From contig NZ_BCTY01000004.1 of assembly GCF_001591005.1 (NCBI RefSeq), positions 1 through 64,000 of the forward strand: 64,000 nucleotides of DNA. The letters run 5' to 3'. Origin of the DNA: Sphingomonas sanguinis NBRC 13937. GTDB lineage: Bacteria > Pseudomonadota > Alphaproteobacteria > Sphingomonadales > Sphingomonadaceae. How positions within the stretch are numbered: the stretch's first letter is position 1; every line of letters begins with the position of its first letter. The translations under genes and the position numbers were made by a program. The notes beneath the pieces were generated by a model, which did no database searches, was not told the origin of the DNA, and worked only from the letters and a program-made list of their open reading frames with translations. Below are positions 36,527-46,046 of this stretch, in pieces.

Positions 36527-39520
36527 ATGGGCTACGAAGGCCAGGAATTCAGCGACATCGCGGCGGGCGTCAGCCCCGCTTTCATCGAAACGCTCTATGC
36601 CAAGTATCAGGCCGACCAGTCGTCGGTCGATGCGGGCTGGCGGACCTTCTTCGAGGGTCTGGAGCAGGGCGTGGGCGCCCCCAGCTGGCAGAATAAGCGC
36701 TGGCCGCTGACCTCGACCGACGATCTGACGGCGGGCCTCGACCCGACCCAGATGGAACCGGCCCCCAAGCCCGGCCGTGATGGCAAGGGGGGCGGCAAGC
36801 CCGCCGCCGCTGCACCGGCCGCTGCGGCACCCTCGACCGCCGACATCGTGAAGGCGGCGGGTGACGCGATCCGGGCGCAGATGCTGATCCGCACCTACCG
36901 GGTGCGCGGCCATCTCGCGGCGAACCTCGACCCGCTCGGCCTGTCGGGCCTTCGCGAGCTGCCCGAGGACCTGAAGACCGAATATCACGGCTTCACCGAC
37001 GCCGATATCGACCGCAAGGTGTATCTTGGCGGCACGATGGGCTTTGAATGGGCGACCGTTCGGGAGCTGGTCGACACGCTGCGCAAGAATTACTGCGGCA
37101 ATATCGGCCTCGAATATATGCACATCGCCGACGTGGAGGAGCGCCGCTTCCTTCAGGACCGGATGGAAGGCCAGGACAAGGCGATCGACTTCACCGTCGA
37201 TGGCAAGAAGGCGATCCTGAACAAGGTGATCGAGGCCGAGCAGTGGGAAAAGTTCCTCGGCAAGAAATATGTCGGCACCAAGCGCTTCGGCCTGGACGGC
37301 GGCGAGTCGATGATCCCCGCGCTCGAATCGGTCATCAAGTACGGTGGCCAGATGGGCGTGCGCGAGATCGTGTTCGGCATGGCGCATCGCGGCCGTCTGA
37401 ACGTGCTGGCCAATGTCATGGCCAAGCCGCTGCGCGTGATCTTCCACGAATTCGCCGGTGGTTCGGCCAACCCCGATGACATCGGCGGTTCTGGCGACGT
37501 GAAGTATCACCTGGGCACCTCGACCGACCGCGAGTTCGATGGCCACAAGGTCCATATGTCGCTGGTTGCCAACCCCTCGCACCTCGAGGCGGTGAACCCG
37601 GTCGTGCTGGGCAAGACCCGCGCGATCCAGACGATCGCGGGCGACCTGGAGGACCACACCGCTTCGGTGCCGGTGCTGATCCATGGCGACGCAGCGTTCG
37701 CTGGCCAGGGCATCGTGTGGGAATGCCTCGGCTTCTCCGGCATCCGTGGCTATAACACGGGTGGTTGCGTCCACTTCATCATCAACAACCAGGTGGGCTT
37801 CACCACCTCGCCGCAGTTCGCGCGCTCCTCGCCCTATCCGTCGGATGTGGCCAAGGGCGTTCAGGCACCGGTCTTCCACGTCAATGGCGACGATCCCGAA
37901 GCGGTGACCTTCGCCACCAAGATGGCGATCGAGTTCCGTCAGAAGTTCCACCGCGACATCGTGATCGACATGTGGTGCTATCGCCGCTTCGGTCACAATG
38001 AGGGCGACGAGCCGGGCTTCACCCAGCCGCTGATGTACAACAAGATCCGCTCGCACCCCGGTGTCGCCGAAACCTATGCGAAGCGCCTTGTGTCCGAAGG
38101 CGTGGTCGATCAGGCCTGGGTCGACGAGAACATCAAGCAGTACACCACCCGCTGCGAAGGCGAGTTCGAGGCGGGCGCGAGCTACAAGCCCAACAAGGCG
38201 GACTGGTTCGCCGGTCGTTGGTCGGGTCTGTCGGCACCGAAGGAAAGCGATCAGGGTCGCCGCAACGTGGAGACCGGCCTCGACAAGAAGCTGTTCGACG
38301 CGATCGGCCGTACGCTGACGACGATCCCCGAGGGGCTTCAGGTCCACAAGACGCTGAACCGCGTGCTCGACGCCAAGCGCCAGATGTTCACGACGGGCGA
38401 GAATTTCGACTGGGCGACCGGTGAGGCCTTGGCCTTCGGTTCGCTGCTGTCGGAAGGGTATGGCGTCCGTCTGTCGGGCCAGGATTCGGGTCGCGGCACC
38501 TTCTCGCAGCGTCACGCGGTCTGGGTCGACCAGACCGACGAGCATAAGTATGTGCCGCTGAAGACCGTCGAGCATGGCAGCTTCGAGGTGCTGGACAGCC
38601 CGCTGTCCGAATATGGCGTGCTCGGCTTCGAGTACGGCTACGCACTGGCCGATCCGAAGACGCTGGTGCTGTGGGAGGCGCAGTTCGGCGACTTCGTCAA
38701 CGGCGCGCAGATCATGATCGACCAGTTCATCACGAGCGGCGAGTCCAAGTGGCTGCGCGCCAACGGCCTCGTGATGCTGCTGCCGCATGGTTATGAAGGG
38801 CAGGGTCCGGAGCACTCGTCGGCCCGTCCCGAGCGCTTCCTCCAGTCCTGCGCCAACGACAATATCCAGGTTGCGAACTGCACCACCCCGGCCAACTATT
38901 TCCACCTGTTGCGCCGCCAGATGCACCGCAATTTCCGCAAGCCCCTGATCGTGATGACGCCCAAGTCGCTGCTACGTCACAAGCTGGCGGTGTCGAAGGC
39001 CGAGGACTTCCAGGGCGAGAGCCACTTCCGTCGCCTGCTGTCGGACACCAATGGTGCCGCCGACGAGGCCACGACGCGGCTGGTCCTGTGCACCGGCAAG
39101 GTCGCCTACGACCTGATCGAGGCACGCGACGCGGCGGGCGATACCACGACCCAGATCGTGCGTGTCGAGCAGCTCTATCCGTTCCCGAGCGATGCGCTCG
39201 CCAAGCGGATCGCGCGGATGCCGAACCTGCAGGACGTGGTCTGGGCGCAGGAAGAGCCGAAGAACAACGGTTACTGGTTCTTCGTCGAGCCGCTGATCGA
39301 GGAGTCGCTGGCAGCCGCCGGTGCGAGCGTGAAGCGGGCGCGTTATGCGGGTCGTGCGGCGGCGGCATCGCCCGCCACCGGCCTGATGAAGCGCCACACC
39401 GCCGAGCAGGGCGCGCTGGTCGCCGATGCGCTGGGCCATAATGTCCGCGAGGAAATCCGCCGGACGCGCGCCGAGGGCAGCAACACCACCGCCAAGCCGA
39501 CCACGGCGGCGGCGGACTGA
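36527..39520 (+). CDS. sucA: 2-oxoglutarate dehydrogenase E1 component
   Basis: This 997-residue thiamine-diphosphate enzyme decarboxylates 2-oxoglutarate. The N-terminal E2-binding segment (FIETLYAKYQADQSSVDAGW) is followed by a proline/alanine linker and the thiamine site beginning GDAAFAGQGIVWE with NNQVGFTT. The transketolase-like pyrimidine domain and the C-terminal AQEEPKNNGYWFF signature are present. I chose ATG 36527, six bases after GAGGAAG; the frame upstream runs through the repeat. It is followed by sucB and lpdA. Confidence 0.97.
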   Translation: MGYEGQEFSDIAAGVSPAFIETLYAKYQADQSSVDAGWRTFFEGLEQGVGAPSWQNKRWPLTSTDDLTAGLDPTQMEPAPKPGRDGKGGGKPAAAAPAAAAPSTADIVKAAGDAIRAQMLIRTYRVRGHLAANLDPLGLSGLRELPEDLKTEYHGFTDADIDRKVYLGGTMGFEWATVRELVDTLRKNYCGNIGLEYMHIADVEERRFLQDRMEGQDKAIDFTVDGKKAILNKVIEAEQWEKFLGKKYVGTKRFGLDGGESMIPALESVIKYGGQMGVREIVFGMAHRGRLNVLANVMAKPLRVIFHEFAGGSANPDDIGGSGDVKYHLGTSTDREFDGHKVHMSLVANPSHLEAVNPVVLGKTRAIQTIAGDLEDHTASVPVLIHGDAAFAGQGIVWECLGFSGIRGYNTGGCVHFIINNQVGFTTSPQFARSSPYPSDVAKGVQAPVFHVNGDDPEAVTFATKMAIEFRQKFHRDIVIDMWCYRRFGHNEGDEPGFTQPLMYNKIRSHPGVAETYAKRLVSEGVVDQAWVDENIKQYTTRCEGEFEAGASYKPNKADWFAGRWSGLSAPKESDQGRRNVETGLDKKLFDAIGRTLTTIPEGLQVHKTLNRVLDAKRQMFTTGENFDWATGEALAFGSLLSEGYGVRLSGQDSGRGTFSQRHAVWVDQTDEHKYVPLKTVEHGSFEVLDSPLSEYGVLGFEYGYALADPKTLVLWEAQFGDFVNGAQIMIDQFITSGESKWLRANGLVMLLPHGYEGQGPEHSSARPERFLQSCANDNIQVANCTTPANYFHLLRRQMHRNFRKPLIVMTPKSLLRHKLAVSKAEDFQGESHFRRLLSDTNGAADEATTRLVLCTGKVAYDLIEARDAAGDTTTQIVRVEQLYPFPSDALAKRIARMPNLQDVVWAQEEPKNNGYWFFVEPLIEESLAAAGASVKRARYAGRAAAASPATGLMKRHTAEQGALVADALGHNVREEIRRTRAEGSNTTAKPTTAAAD

Positions 39521-39530
39521 CTTACCGAGT

Positions 39531-39556
39531 TCCCCGGTTCGTGATCGAGCCGGGGA
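39531..39556. repeat. small CCCCGG hairpin between sucA and sucB
   Basis: TCCCCGG-N12-CCGGGGA follows the sucA stop by 10 bp. The loop begins TTCGTG, as in the similar hairpin at 49499-49523, suggesting a small repeat class. It could stabilise the upstream mRNA. Confidence 0.55.
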
Positions 39557-39632
39557 GGGATGAAATCTGGCGCGGGCGTTTTGCCCGCCCGCGTAAGAGC
39601 CCCGGTCGATGGACCGGGCGGAGGAAATGGAA

Positions 39633-40862
39633 ATGGCGACTGAAGTTCTGGTCCCGGTACTGGGCGAATCGATCTCCGAAGCGACGCTGGGCGAATGGCT
39701 GAAGCAGCCGGGTGACGCGGTGGCGGTGGACGAGCCGATCGCGAGCCTGGAGACCGACAAGGTCTCGGTCGAAGTGCCCTCGCCGGTGGCGGGTGTCATG
39801 GGTGAGCATGCCGTCAAGGTCGGCGACACGGTGCAGGTCGGCGCGCTGCTGGCGACCGTCGATGCCGGTGGCTCGGCCCCGGCCAAGACCGAAGCGGCGA
39901 CCCCGGCCGTGACCGCAGCCCCGGCGGCGGCTCCGGCTCCCGCCGCGGCGCCTGCCGCTGACGAGGCGAGCGACTCGCCTGCCGCGCTGTCGCCTTCGGT
40001 GCGTCGTGCGGTGCTCGAGCACGGCCTCGACCCCGCGACGATCAAGGGCACCGGCAAGGACGGCCGCATCACCAAGGAAGACGTCGCCGCCGCCGCCGCC
40101 AACAAGTCGAGCGCCCCGGCCCCGGCCGCCGCTGCTCCGGCCGCTGCGCCTGCCGGTTCGGCGCGCAAGGAAGAGCGCGTGAAGATGACGCGCCTGCGTC
40201 AGACGATCGCCAAGCGCCTGAAGGAAGCGCAGAACACCGCCGCGATGCTGACGACGTTCAACGACGTCGACATGACCGCGGTGATCGAGGCGCGCGCCAA
40301 GTATAAGGACCTGTTCGAGAAGAAGCACGGCGTCCGCCTGGGCTTCATGGGCTTCTTCGTGAAGGCCGCGACGATGGCGCTGAAGGACATTCCTTCGGTC
40401 AACGCCTCGATCGAGGGCGATGAGATCGTCTATCACGACTATGCCGATATCTCGGTCGCCGTCTCGGCCCCGAACGGCCTGGTCGTGCCGGTCATTCGCG
40501 ATGCGCAGGACCTGACGGTCGCGGGCATCGAAAAGACGATCGGCGACTTCGGCAAGCGCGCCAAGGACGGCACGCTCAAGATGGACGAGATGAAGGGCGG
40601 CACCTTCACCATCTCGAACGGCGGCGTGTTCGGCTCGCTGATGTCGACCCCGATCATCAATCCGCCCCAGTCGGCAGTGCTGGGCCTTCACCGTATCGAG
40701 GAGCGCCCCGTGGTCGTCGACGGCCAGATCGTCATCCGCCCGATGATGTACTTGGCGCTGTCCTACGACCACCGCATCATCGACGGCCGCGAGGCGGTGA
40801 CCTTCCTCGTCGCGCTGAAGAACGCGATCCAGGACCCGACCCGCATCCTGATCGACCTCTGA
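39633..40862 (+). CDS. sucB: dihydrolipoamide succinyltransferase (E2)
   Basis: This 409-residue E2 of the 2-oxoglutarate dehydrogenase complex has a lipoyl domain at residues 1-76 with the modified lysine in ETDKVSVEV (K43). An alanine/proline linker follows, then an E3-binding domain ([18 protein letters not shown]), a second linker, and the catalytic domain ending with the [11 protein letters not shown] active-site histidine. I chose ATG 39633 after GAGGAA; ATG 39627 is also possible. It transfers the succinyl group from lipoate to CoA. Confidence 0.96.
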   Translation: MATEVLVPVLGESISEATLGEWLKQPGDAVAVDEPIASLETDKVSVEVPSPVAGVMGEHAVKVGDTVQVGALLATVDAGGSAPAKTEAATPAVTAAPAAAPAPAAAPAADEASDSPAALSPSVRRAVLEHGLDPATIKGTGKDGRITKEDVAAAAANKSSAPAPAAAAPAAAPAGSARKEERVKMTRLRQTIAKRLKEAQNTAAMLTTFNDVDMTAVIEARAKYKDLFEKKHGVRLGFMGFFVKAATMALKDIPSVNASIEGDEIVYHDYADISVAVSAPNGLVVPVIRDAQDLTVAGIEKTIGDFGKRAKDGTLKMDEMKGGTFTISNGGVFGSLMSTPIINPPQSAVLGLHRIEERPVVVDGQIVIRPMMYLALSYDHRIIDGREAVTFLVALKNAIQDPTRILIDL

Positions 40863-40939
40863 TCGCTTTGTGACCTATACGGACCCTCGCAACCGCGGGG
40901 GTCCGTTCCTATTGTGTGAAGGCGGGCGCGCCCGCGAGG

Positions 40940-40959
40940 CTGGACCCCGAACGCCGGGG
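40940..40959. repeat. Family B-like single unit before lpdA
   Basis: CTGGACCCCGAACGCCGGGG resembles one arm of the family-B repeat (GGACCCCGGCGTACGCCGGGG) with a short deletion. It lies 14 bp upstream of the lpdA ATG and is unpaired. Confidence 0.45.
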
Positions 40960-40973
40960 AACGGGAGAGACAA

Positions 40974-42368
40974 ATGGCTGAGTATGACTATGACGTCCTG
41001 GTGATCGGCGCTGGCCCCGGCGGCTATGTCGCGGCGATCCGCGCGGCGCAGCTGGGCCTGAAGACCGCATGCGCCGAAGCGCGCGAGACGCTGGGCGGCA
41101 CCTGCCTCAATGTCGGCTGCATCCCGTCCAAGGCGCTGCTCCACGCCTCCGAGCTGTTCGAGGAAGCATCGCACGGTGCCCTCGCCAAGTTCGGTGTCGA
41201 GATCGAGGGCGCGAAGCTCAACCTCGACCAGATGCACGCCGAAAAGGCCAAGGCGGTCGGCGAGCTGACCGGCGGCATCGAATATCTCTTCAAGAAGAAC
41301 AAGGTCACCTGGCTGAAGGGCAAGGCCGCGTTCCAGGATTCGAGCACGGTCCAGGTCGGCGACCAGACCGTCACCGCGCGCGACATCGTGATCGCGACCG
41401 GCTCGGTCGTGACTCCGCTGCCCGGCGTGGAGATCGACCAGAAGGTCGTCGTCGACTCGACCGGCGCACTGGCGCTGCCCAAGGTTCCCGAGCATCTCGT
41501 CGTCATCGGCGGCGGCGTGATCGGGCTGGAGCTGGGCTCGGTCTGGCGTCGTCTGGGGGCCAAGGTCACGGTCGTCGAATATCTCGACCAGATCCTCCCC
41601 GGCTTCGACGGCGAGGTCCGCAAGGAATCGGCCAAGCTGTTCAAGAAGCAGGGCATGGAGCTGAAGACCTCGACCAAGGTGACCGGCGTCACCGTCGAGG
41701 GCGACCGCGCGACCGTGTCGGTCGAACCGGCGGCTGGCGGTGCGGCGGAAACGCTGTCGGCCGACGCCGTGCTGGTCGCGATCGGCCGCAAGCCGAATAC
41801 CGACGGGCTGAATCTGGAAGCGGCGGGCGTGAAGCTGAACGGCCGTGGCCAAGTCGAGATCGACCATGACTTCGCGACCAATGTCGACGGCGTCTGGGCG
41901 ATCGGCGACGTGGCACCCGGCCTGATGCTCGCGCACAAGGCCGAGGACGAAGGCGTCGCGGTGGCGGAGAACATCGCGGGCCAGACCGGCATCGTGAACC
42001 ACGATGTCATCCCCAGCGTGGTCTACACCATGCCCGAGATCGCCGGTGTCGGCCTGTCGGAAGAGGCCGCCAAGGAGCGCGGCGAGGTGAAGGTCGGTAA
42101 GTTCCCCTTCATGGCCAACAGCCGCGCCAAGACCAACCGCGACACCGACGGCTTCGTGAAGGTCATCGCCGACGCCAAGACCGACCGCGTGCTGGGCGTG
42201 TGGATCATCTCGAGCCTTGCGGGCACGATGATCGCCCAGGCCGCGCAGGCGATGGAGTTCGGCGCGACGTCGGAAGACATCGCCTATACCTGCCACGCCC
42301 ATCCGACCCATGCCGAGGCGCTCAAGGAAGCCGCCATGGCGGTGCAGGGCAAGCCGATCCACATTTGA
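40974..42368 (+). CDS. lpdA: dihydrolipoamide dehydrogenase (E3)
   Basis: This 464-residue flavoprotein reoxidises the lipoyl group of E2 using NAD. FAD binding is in VIGAGPGGYVAAIRAAQ, the redox disulfide in GGTCLNVGCIPSK, the NAD loop in VIGGGVIGLELGSVW, and the active-site histidine in CHAHPTHAEALKEA. It completes the sucABlpdA cluster and may also serve pyruvate dehydrogenase. GGGAGAG precedes the ATG at proper spacing, and an intrinsic terminator follows the gene. Confidence 0.97.
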   Translation: MAEYDYDVLVIGAGPGGYVAAIRAAQLGLKTACAEARETLGGTCLNVGCIPSKALLHASELFEEASHGALAKFGVEIEGAKLNLDQMHAEKAKAVGELTGGIEYLFKKNKVTWLKGKAAFQDSSTVQVGDQTVTARDIVIATGSVVTPLPGVEIDQKVVVDSTGALALPKVPEHLVVIGGGVIGLELGSVWRRLGAKVTVVEYLDQILPGFDGEVRKESAKLFKKQGMELKTSTKVTGVTVEGDRATVSVEPAAGGAAETLSADAVLVAIGRKPNTDGLNLEAAGVKLNGRGQVEIDHDFATNVDGVWAIGDVAPGLMLAHKAEDEGVAVAENIAGQTGIVNHDVIPSVVYTMPEIAGVGLSEEAAKERGEVKVGKFPFMANSRAKTNRDTDGFVKVIADAKTDRVLGVWIISSLAGTMIAQAAQAMEFGATSEDIAYTCHAHPTHAEALKEAAMAVQGKPIHI

Positions 42369-42393
42369 TCGGCTCTCACTGGACGAACGAAGG

Positions 42394-42425
42394 GGGGCGG
42401 GCATCGCGAGGTGCTCGCCCCTTTT
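42394..42425 (+). terminator. intrinsic terminator after lpdA
   Basis: GGGGCGGGCA, an 8-nt loop, TGCTCGCCCC, then TTTTG form a 10-bp stem with one mismatch. This likely ends the TCA-cycle operon. Confidence 0.88.
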
Positions 42426-42501
42426 GTTATGAGCAAAGCGCAAGATCGGTCGAGAGCCGGTGGTTGGGTAGCGTCTAACTAGACCGGCCACGGAGGACAG
42501 G

Positions 42502-43386
42502 ATGATGACGGCGGCGCTTTGCCACTATCAGGACCGGATGCAGCGGGTGCTCGATCATATCGATCGGCATCTCGACGATGATCTTGACCTGGATACGCTC
42601 AGCGGCGTCGCGGCCTTCTCGAAATATCATTTCCACCGGCAATTCGCGGCGACCTTTGGGCTCACGGTGCATCGCTATGTCCAGCTCGCCCGGATGAAAC
42701 GGGCATCCTATCGGCTGGTCTATCGGGATGCGCAAAGCGTGACGGAAATCGCGATGGATGCCGGTTACGAAGCGCCCGATGCCTTTGCCCGCGCCTTTCG
42801 ACAAAGGTTCGGGCAATCGCCGTCATCCTTCCGGACAGCGCCCGACTGGGCGCCGTGGCTCGCGGCCTTCGGGCCTCTCGACAAAGCGAGGAGCACGTAC
42901 ATGCAGAACGCATATACCCCTGACGATGTGACGATCCGCGAGGTGAGTCCGACCCCGGTGGCGATCATGGAGCATCACGGCGATCCGGCAACGATCGGTG
43001 CGACCGTCCAGCGCTTCATCGCCTGGCGCAAGGCGGCGGGCCTGTCGCTGAAGGTCAGTTCGACCTTCAACATCTTTCACTCGGACCCCCGCACCACGCC
43101 ACCGGCCGATTATCGGATCGATCTGTGCGTCGGCACCGACCGCCCCATCGATGTCGAGGAGCAGGGAATCAAACCCGGCACGATCCCCGGCGGTCGGTGC
43201 GCGGTCCTGCGAGTCGTCGGCCATGCCGACAGTCTCGAGCCCGCCGCGCTCTATCTCTATCGCGAATGGCTGCCCGCCAGCGGTGAGGAGGCGCGAGACT
43301 TCCCGCTCTATTGCCAGCGCCTGAGCATGTTCCCGGAGGTGCCGGAGCATGAGACGGTCGCAGAACTGTTCCTGCCGGTGAAGTGA
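42502..43386 (+). CDS. AraC-family regulator with GyrI-like effector domain
   Basis: This 294-residue transcription regulator has an N-terminal AraC DNA-binding domain with two helix-turn-helix units (LDTLSGVAAFSKYHFHRQFAA; SVTEIAMDAGYEAPDAFARAF) at residues about 8-110. A C-terminal GyrI-like small-molecule-binding domain runs from about residue 130 (VAIMEHHGDPATIGATVQRF). Proteins of this layout, such as Rob-like and SbmC-like regulators, sense drugs or metabolites. No adjacent target operon is obvious. The start is ATG 42502 or 42505. Confidence 0.9.
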   Translation: MMTAALCHYQDRMQRVLDHIDRHLDDDLDLDTLSGVAAFSKYHFHRQFAATFGLTVHRYVQLARMKRASYRLVYRDAQSVTEIAMDAGYEAPDAFARAFRQRFGQSPSSFRTAPDWAPWLAAFGPLDKARSTYMQNAYTPDDVTIREVSPTPVAIMEHHGDPATIGATVQRFIAWRKAAGLSLKVSSTFNIFHSDPRTTPPADYRIDLCVGTDRPIDVEEQGIKPGTIPGGRCAVLRVVGHADSLEPAALYLYREWLPASGEEARDFPLYCQRLSMFPEVPEHETVAELFLPVK

Positions 43387-43626
43387 GGGGCGTGTCTGTC
43401 AGAACGATCAAGAAAGGCCCATATCCGCCATCGACCGATGAAAGCCATCTGCCGGCGCGTCGATCCTAACGATTGCAGCGGGCCAGCTGGGCTGCATCGC
43501 GGACATTAGTTCAGCCGCGATCATCGTCGATCGGCGGACTGCTGACCATCGTCCCGAACAAGATGGGGGCTGCTAACGCGTTCGCGCTGCCGCCCCCATT
43601 CCAGTCATTCGACGGGTCAGAGAGGC
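43387..43626. other. 240-bp intergenic gap between convergent genes
   Basis: Apart from the hairpin at 43563-43599 I see no gene, repeat or promoter here. Composition is mixed and stop codons occur in all frames. Confidence 0.5.
43563..43599 (-). terminator. hairpin downstream of pyruvate kinase
   Basis: ATGGGGGC and GCCCCCAT enclose a further CGCG/CGCG stem, giving a long stable hairpin 28 bp beyond the pyk stop. The following minus-strand sequence (CTTGTT) has only a weak T-tract. Confidence 0.5.
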
Positions 43627-45102
43627 TCAAGCCTCGCTACGATCCCCGTAATTGGCCAGTTCGTCGCCCATGATGCGGGTGACATGGAGCACGTTGGTCG
43701 AACCCGGCGTGCGGAAGGGAACGCCGGCCATCAGCACGACCTGGTTGCCCGCCTCGGCGATGCCGTGGCGCAGCGCCATGCGCTTGGACTTAGCGACCAT
43801 TTCCTCGAATGACTCGACGTCGCGAGTGTGGACCGCATGTGCGCCCCAGAGCAGGCCCAGCCGACGGGCCGTCTCCAGTTGCGGCGTCAGGACCAGCAGC
43901 GGCACCGACGGACGCTCGCGCGCGATGCGGCGCGCGGTCGAGCCGCTGGTGGTGAAACAGATGATCGCCTTGGCCGACACGGTGTCGGTGATCCGGGCCG
44001 CCGCCTCGGCCAGTGCGTCGGCGGTGGTCGGATCGGGGGTCATCGCGGTAAAGTGGACGCGGTCGCCGTGGCCGGGGTCGTTCTCCACCGACACGCCGAT
44101 CGCATTCATCATTGCGACCGATTCGACCGGCCAGGCACCTGCCGCCGACTCGGCCGACAGCATGATCGCGTCGGCGCCGTCATAGATGGCCGTCGCCACG
44201 TCCGACACCTCGGCGCGGGTCGGCGACGGGCTCTGGATCATCGATTCGAGCATCTGCGTCGCCACGACCACCGGGCGGCCCATGCGGCGCGACACCTCGA
44301 CGATGCGCTTCTGGAGCGGCGGCACGGCCTGGGGCGGCAGTTCGACGCCCAGGTCGCCGCGCGCGACCATCACGCCGTCGCACTGCTCGACGATTTCCTC
44401 CAGCCGGTCGATCGCCTGCGGCTTCTCGATCTTGGCGAGAAGCGCGGCGCGTCCCTTGATCAGGCCGCGCGCCTCCATCAGGTCCTCGGGGCGCTGCACG
44501 AACGACAGGGCGATCCAGTCCACGCCCTGTTCGACCGCAAAGGCCAGGTCCGAACGATCCTTCTCGGTCAGCGCGGCCATCGGTAGCACGACGTCGGGAA
44601 CGTTCAGCCCCTTGTTGTTCGACAGCGCGCCGCCGACCTCGACCAGCGTGGTGATCTTGTCCGCGTCATGGAAGGCGACGCGCAGCACCAGCTTGCCGTC
44701 GTCGAGCAACAGGCGCGCACCCGGCTCGATCGCGGCGAAGATTTCCTTGTGCGGCAGCTCGACACGGGTCGCGTCGCCCGGCGTTGGATCGCGATCGAGG
44801 ATGAAGGTGCTGCCGGTCTCCAGCATGACCTTGCCCTCGGCGAATTTGCCGACGCGCAGCTTCGGCCCCTGAAGATCGGCCAGGATCGTGGTGGGACGGC
44901 CGAACCGCTCTTCCAGCCCGCGGATCGCCTGGATGAGCGGGATCTTCGACTGCTGATCGCCATGGCTCATATTGATTCGGAAGGCGTCGGCGCCCGCCTG
45001 GAACAGGGTGGCGATCGTCTCGGGATCGCTGCTGGCCGGGCCGAGCGTGGCGAGGACGCGGACTTTGCGCGAACGAGGTGGGAGGGCCTTGGTCATGTTC
45101 AC
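43627..45102 (-). CDS. pyk: pyruvate kinase
   Basis: This 491-residue enzyme makes pyruvate and ATP from phosphoenolpyruvate and ADP. The N-terminal VLATLGPASSDPETI and DAFRINMSHGD are typical. The signature KIEKPQAIDRLEEI followed by CDGVMVARGDLGVELP holds the catalytic lysine and the metal-binding glutamate. The C-terminal regulatory domain is complete. Two ATG codons (45102, 45096) are available. It is divergent from the DUF1244-gapR pair. Confidence 0.96.
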   Translation of the reverse strand: MNMTKALPPRSRKVRVLATLGPASSDPETIATLFQAGADAFRINMSHGDQQSKIPLIQAIRGLEERFGRPTTILADLQGPKLRVGKFAEGKVMLETGSTFILDRDPTPGDATRVELPHKEIFAAIEPGARLLLDDGKLVLRVAFHDADKITTLVEVGGALSNNKGLNVPDVVLPMAALTEKDRSDLAFAVEQGVDWIALSFVQRPEDLMEARGLIKGRAALLAKIEKPQAIDRLEEIVEQCDGVMVARGDLGVELPPQAVPPLQKRIVEVSRRMGRPVVVATQMLESMIQSPSPTRAEVSDVATAIYDGADAIMLSAESAAGAWPVESVAMMNAIGVSVENDPGHGDRVHFTAMTPDPTTADALAEAAARITDTVSAKAIICFTTSGSTARRIARERPSVPLLVLTPQLETARRLGLLWGAHAVHTRDVESFEEMVAKSKRMALRHGIAEAGNQVVLMAGVPFRTPGSTNVLHVTRIMGDELANYGDRSEA

Positions 45103-45168
45103 ATCCTGCTTCTTTGCGGCCAGTGTCCTAAAGCCTAATGCGTTACGATCAACCTAGGAGCGACGAAT

Positions 45169-45471
45169 ATGAGCGATACGCTGGATGCGTTGAATGCAAT
45201 CGATGACGCGGCGGCCGCAGCGGCTTTTCGTCGCTTGGTGATGCACTTGCGTCATCGGACCGATGCGCAGAATGTCGACCTGATGGGGCTGGCGGGCTTT
45301 TGCCGCAACTGCCTGTCCGACTGGGTGGGCGAGGCGGCGGGCGTCGACAAGGCGACCGCGCGGGCCGCGATCTACGGCATGCCGTACGACCAGTGGAAGG
45401 CCGAGCATCAGGCCGAGGCGACGCCGGAGCAGCTGGCGCGCATGGCCGAGAGTGTGAAGAAGAACCGTTAA
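45169..45471 (+). CDS. DUF1244 family protein
   Basis: This 100-residue protein of the DUF1244 family is widespread in proteobacteria with no assigned function. Conserved parts are VMHLRHRTDAQNVDLMGLAGFCRNCLSDW and YGMPYDQWKAEHQ. The two cysteines in FCRNC may bind metal. It precedes gapR by about 145 bp on the same strand and the two are probably linked. AGGAGCG lies just upstream of the ATG. Confidence 0.88.
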   Translation: MSDTLDALNAIDDAAAAAAFRRLVMHLRHRTDAQNVDLMGLAGFCRNCLSDWVGEAAGVDKATARAAIYGMPYDQWKAEHQAEATPEQLARMAESVKKNR

Positions 45472-45616
45472 CCCCCGCTTGAGCGACGGCGCGGAAGCGC
45501 CTAGACCGCACCCCGATCCCGACATCCGCGCCGGACCGACCTTGCCCATGGGCGGGGCCCGTGTCGTGGCGGCGGGTTCGTGGGGGCGGACAGGATTTCA
45601 AGAAGGTTAGAAGACC

Positions 45617-45877
45617 ATGGCGGACGAGAATTTCGACAGCAGCGGCAATGTCACGGCCGACGAGCTGCGCCTGCTGATCGAGCGGGCCGAGCGGCTGGAA
45701 GAAGAGAAGAAGGGCATTTCGGACGACATCAAGGATGTCTTCGCCGAAGCCAAGGCACGCGGGTACGATCCGAAGGCGATCAAGAAGATTATGGCGATCC
45801 GCAAGAAGAAGCGCGAAGAATATCAGGAAGAGGAAGCGATCCTCGAAGTCTATATGAAGGCGCTGGGCATGATCTGA
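45617..45877 (+). CDS. gapR: GapR-like nucleoid-associated protein (DUF2312)
   Basis: This 86-residue protein matches Caulobacter GapR, which clamps overtwisted DNA ahead of polymerases and replication forks and helps topoisomerases. It is a nearly continuous helix: [21 protein letters not shown] (coiled coil), [23 protein letters not shown], then basic IRKKKREEY, which contacts DNA. The start is supported by GAAGG about 10 nt upstream. An intrinsic terminator follows directly. Confidence 0.92.
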   Translation: MADENFDSSGNVTADELRLLIERAERLEEEKKGISDDIKDVFAEAKARGYDPKAIKKIMAIRKKKREEYQEEEAILEVYMKALGMI

Positions 45878-45902
45878 TCCCGGTTTCGGGATTCGATAGG
45901 CG

Positions 45903-45938
45903 AAGGGCGGCGGGGCTGGTGGCTCCGTCGCCCTTTTT
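45903..45938 (+). terminator. intrinsic terminator after gapR
   Basis: AAGGGCGGCGGGGC, a short loop, then GCTCCGTCGCCC and five T form a stable stem with a U-tract, 26 bp after the gapR stop. Confidence 0.88.
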
Positions 45939-45960
45939 GTTTGTGGCGGGCGGTGGTGCG

Positions 45961-45977
45961 TGGCCTTCGACTTCGCT
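45961..45977 (+). repeat. left inverted repeat of a small island
   Basis: TGGCCTTCGACTTCGCT is the exact inverse of 46618-46634. The pair brackets about 670 bp holding a broken gene and a small membrane protein gene. Confidence 0.7.
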
Positions 45978-46046
45978 CAGGTTGAGTAGGGGGAGGGGGT
46001 AGGGGCCGCTTGATGGCTCTCAGTCGATCGGGCATGTCCGTTCATC

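Noticed and set aside
36335-38926. 860-codon open frame opposite sucA
   Set aside because: Antisense shadow of a clearly conserved enzyme; no recognisable domain.
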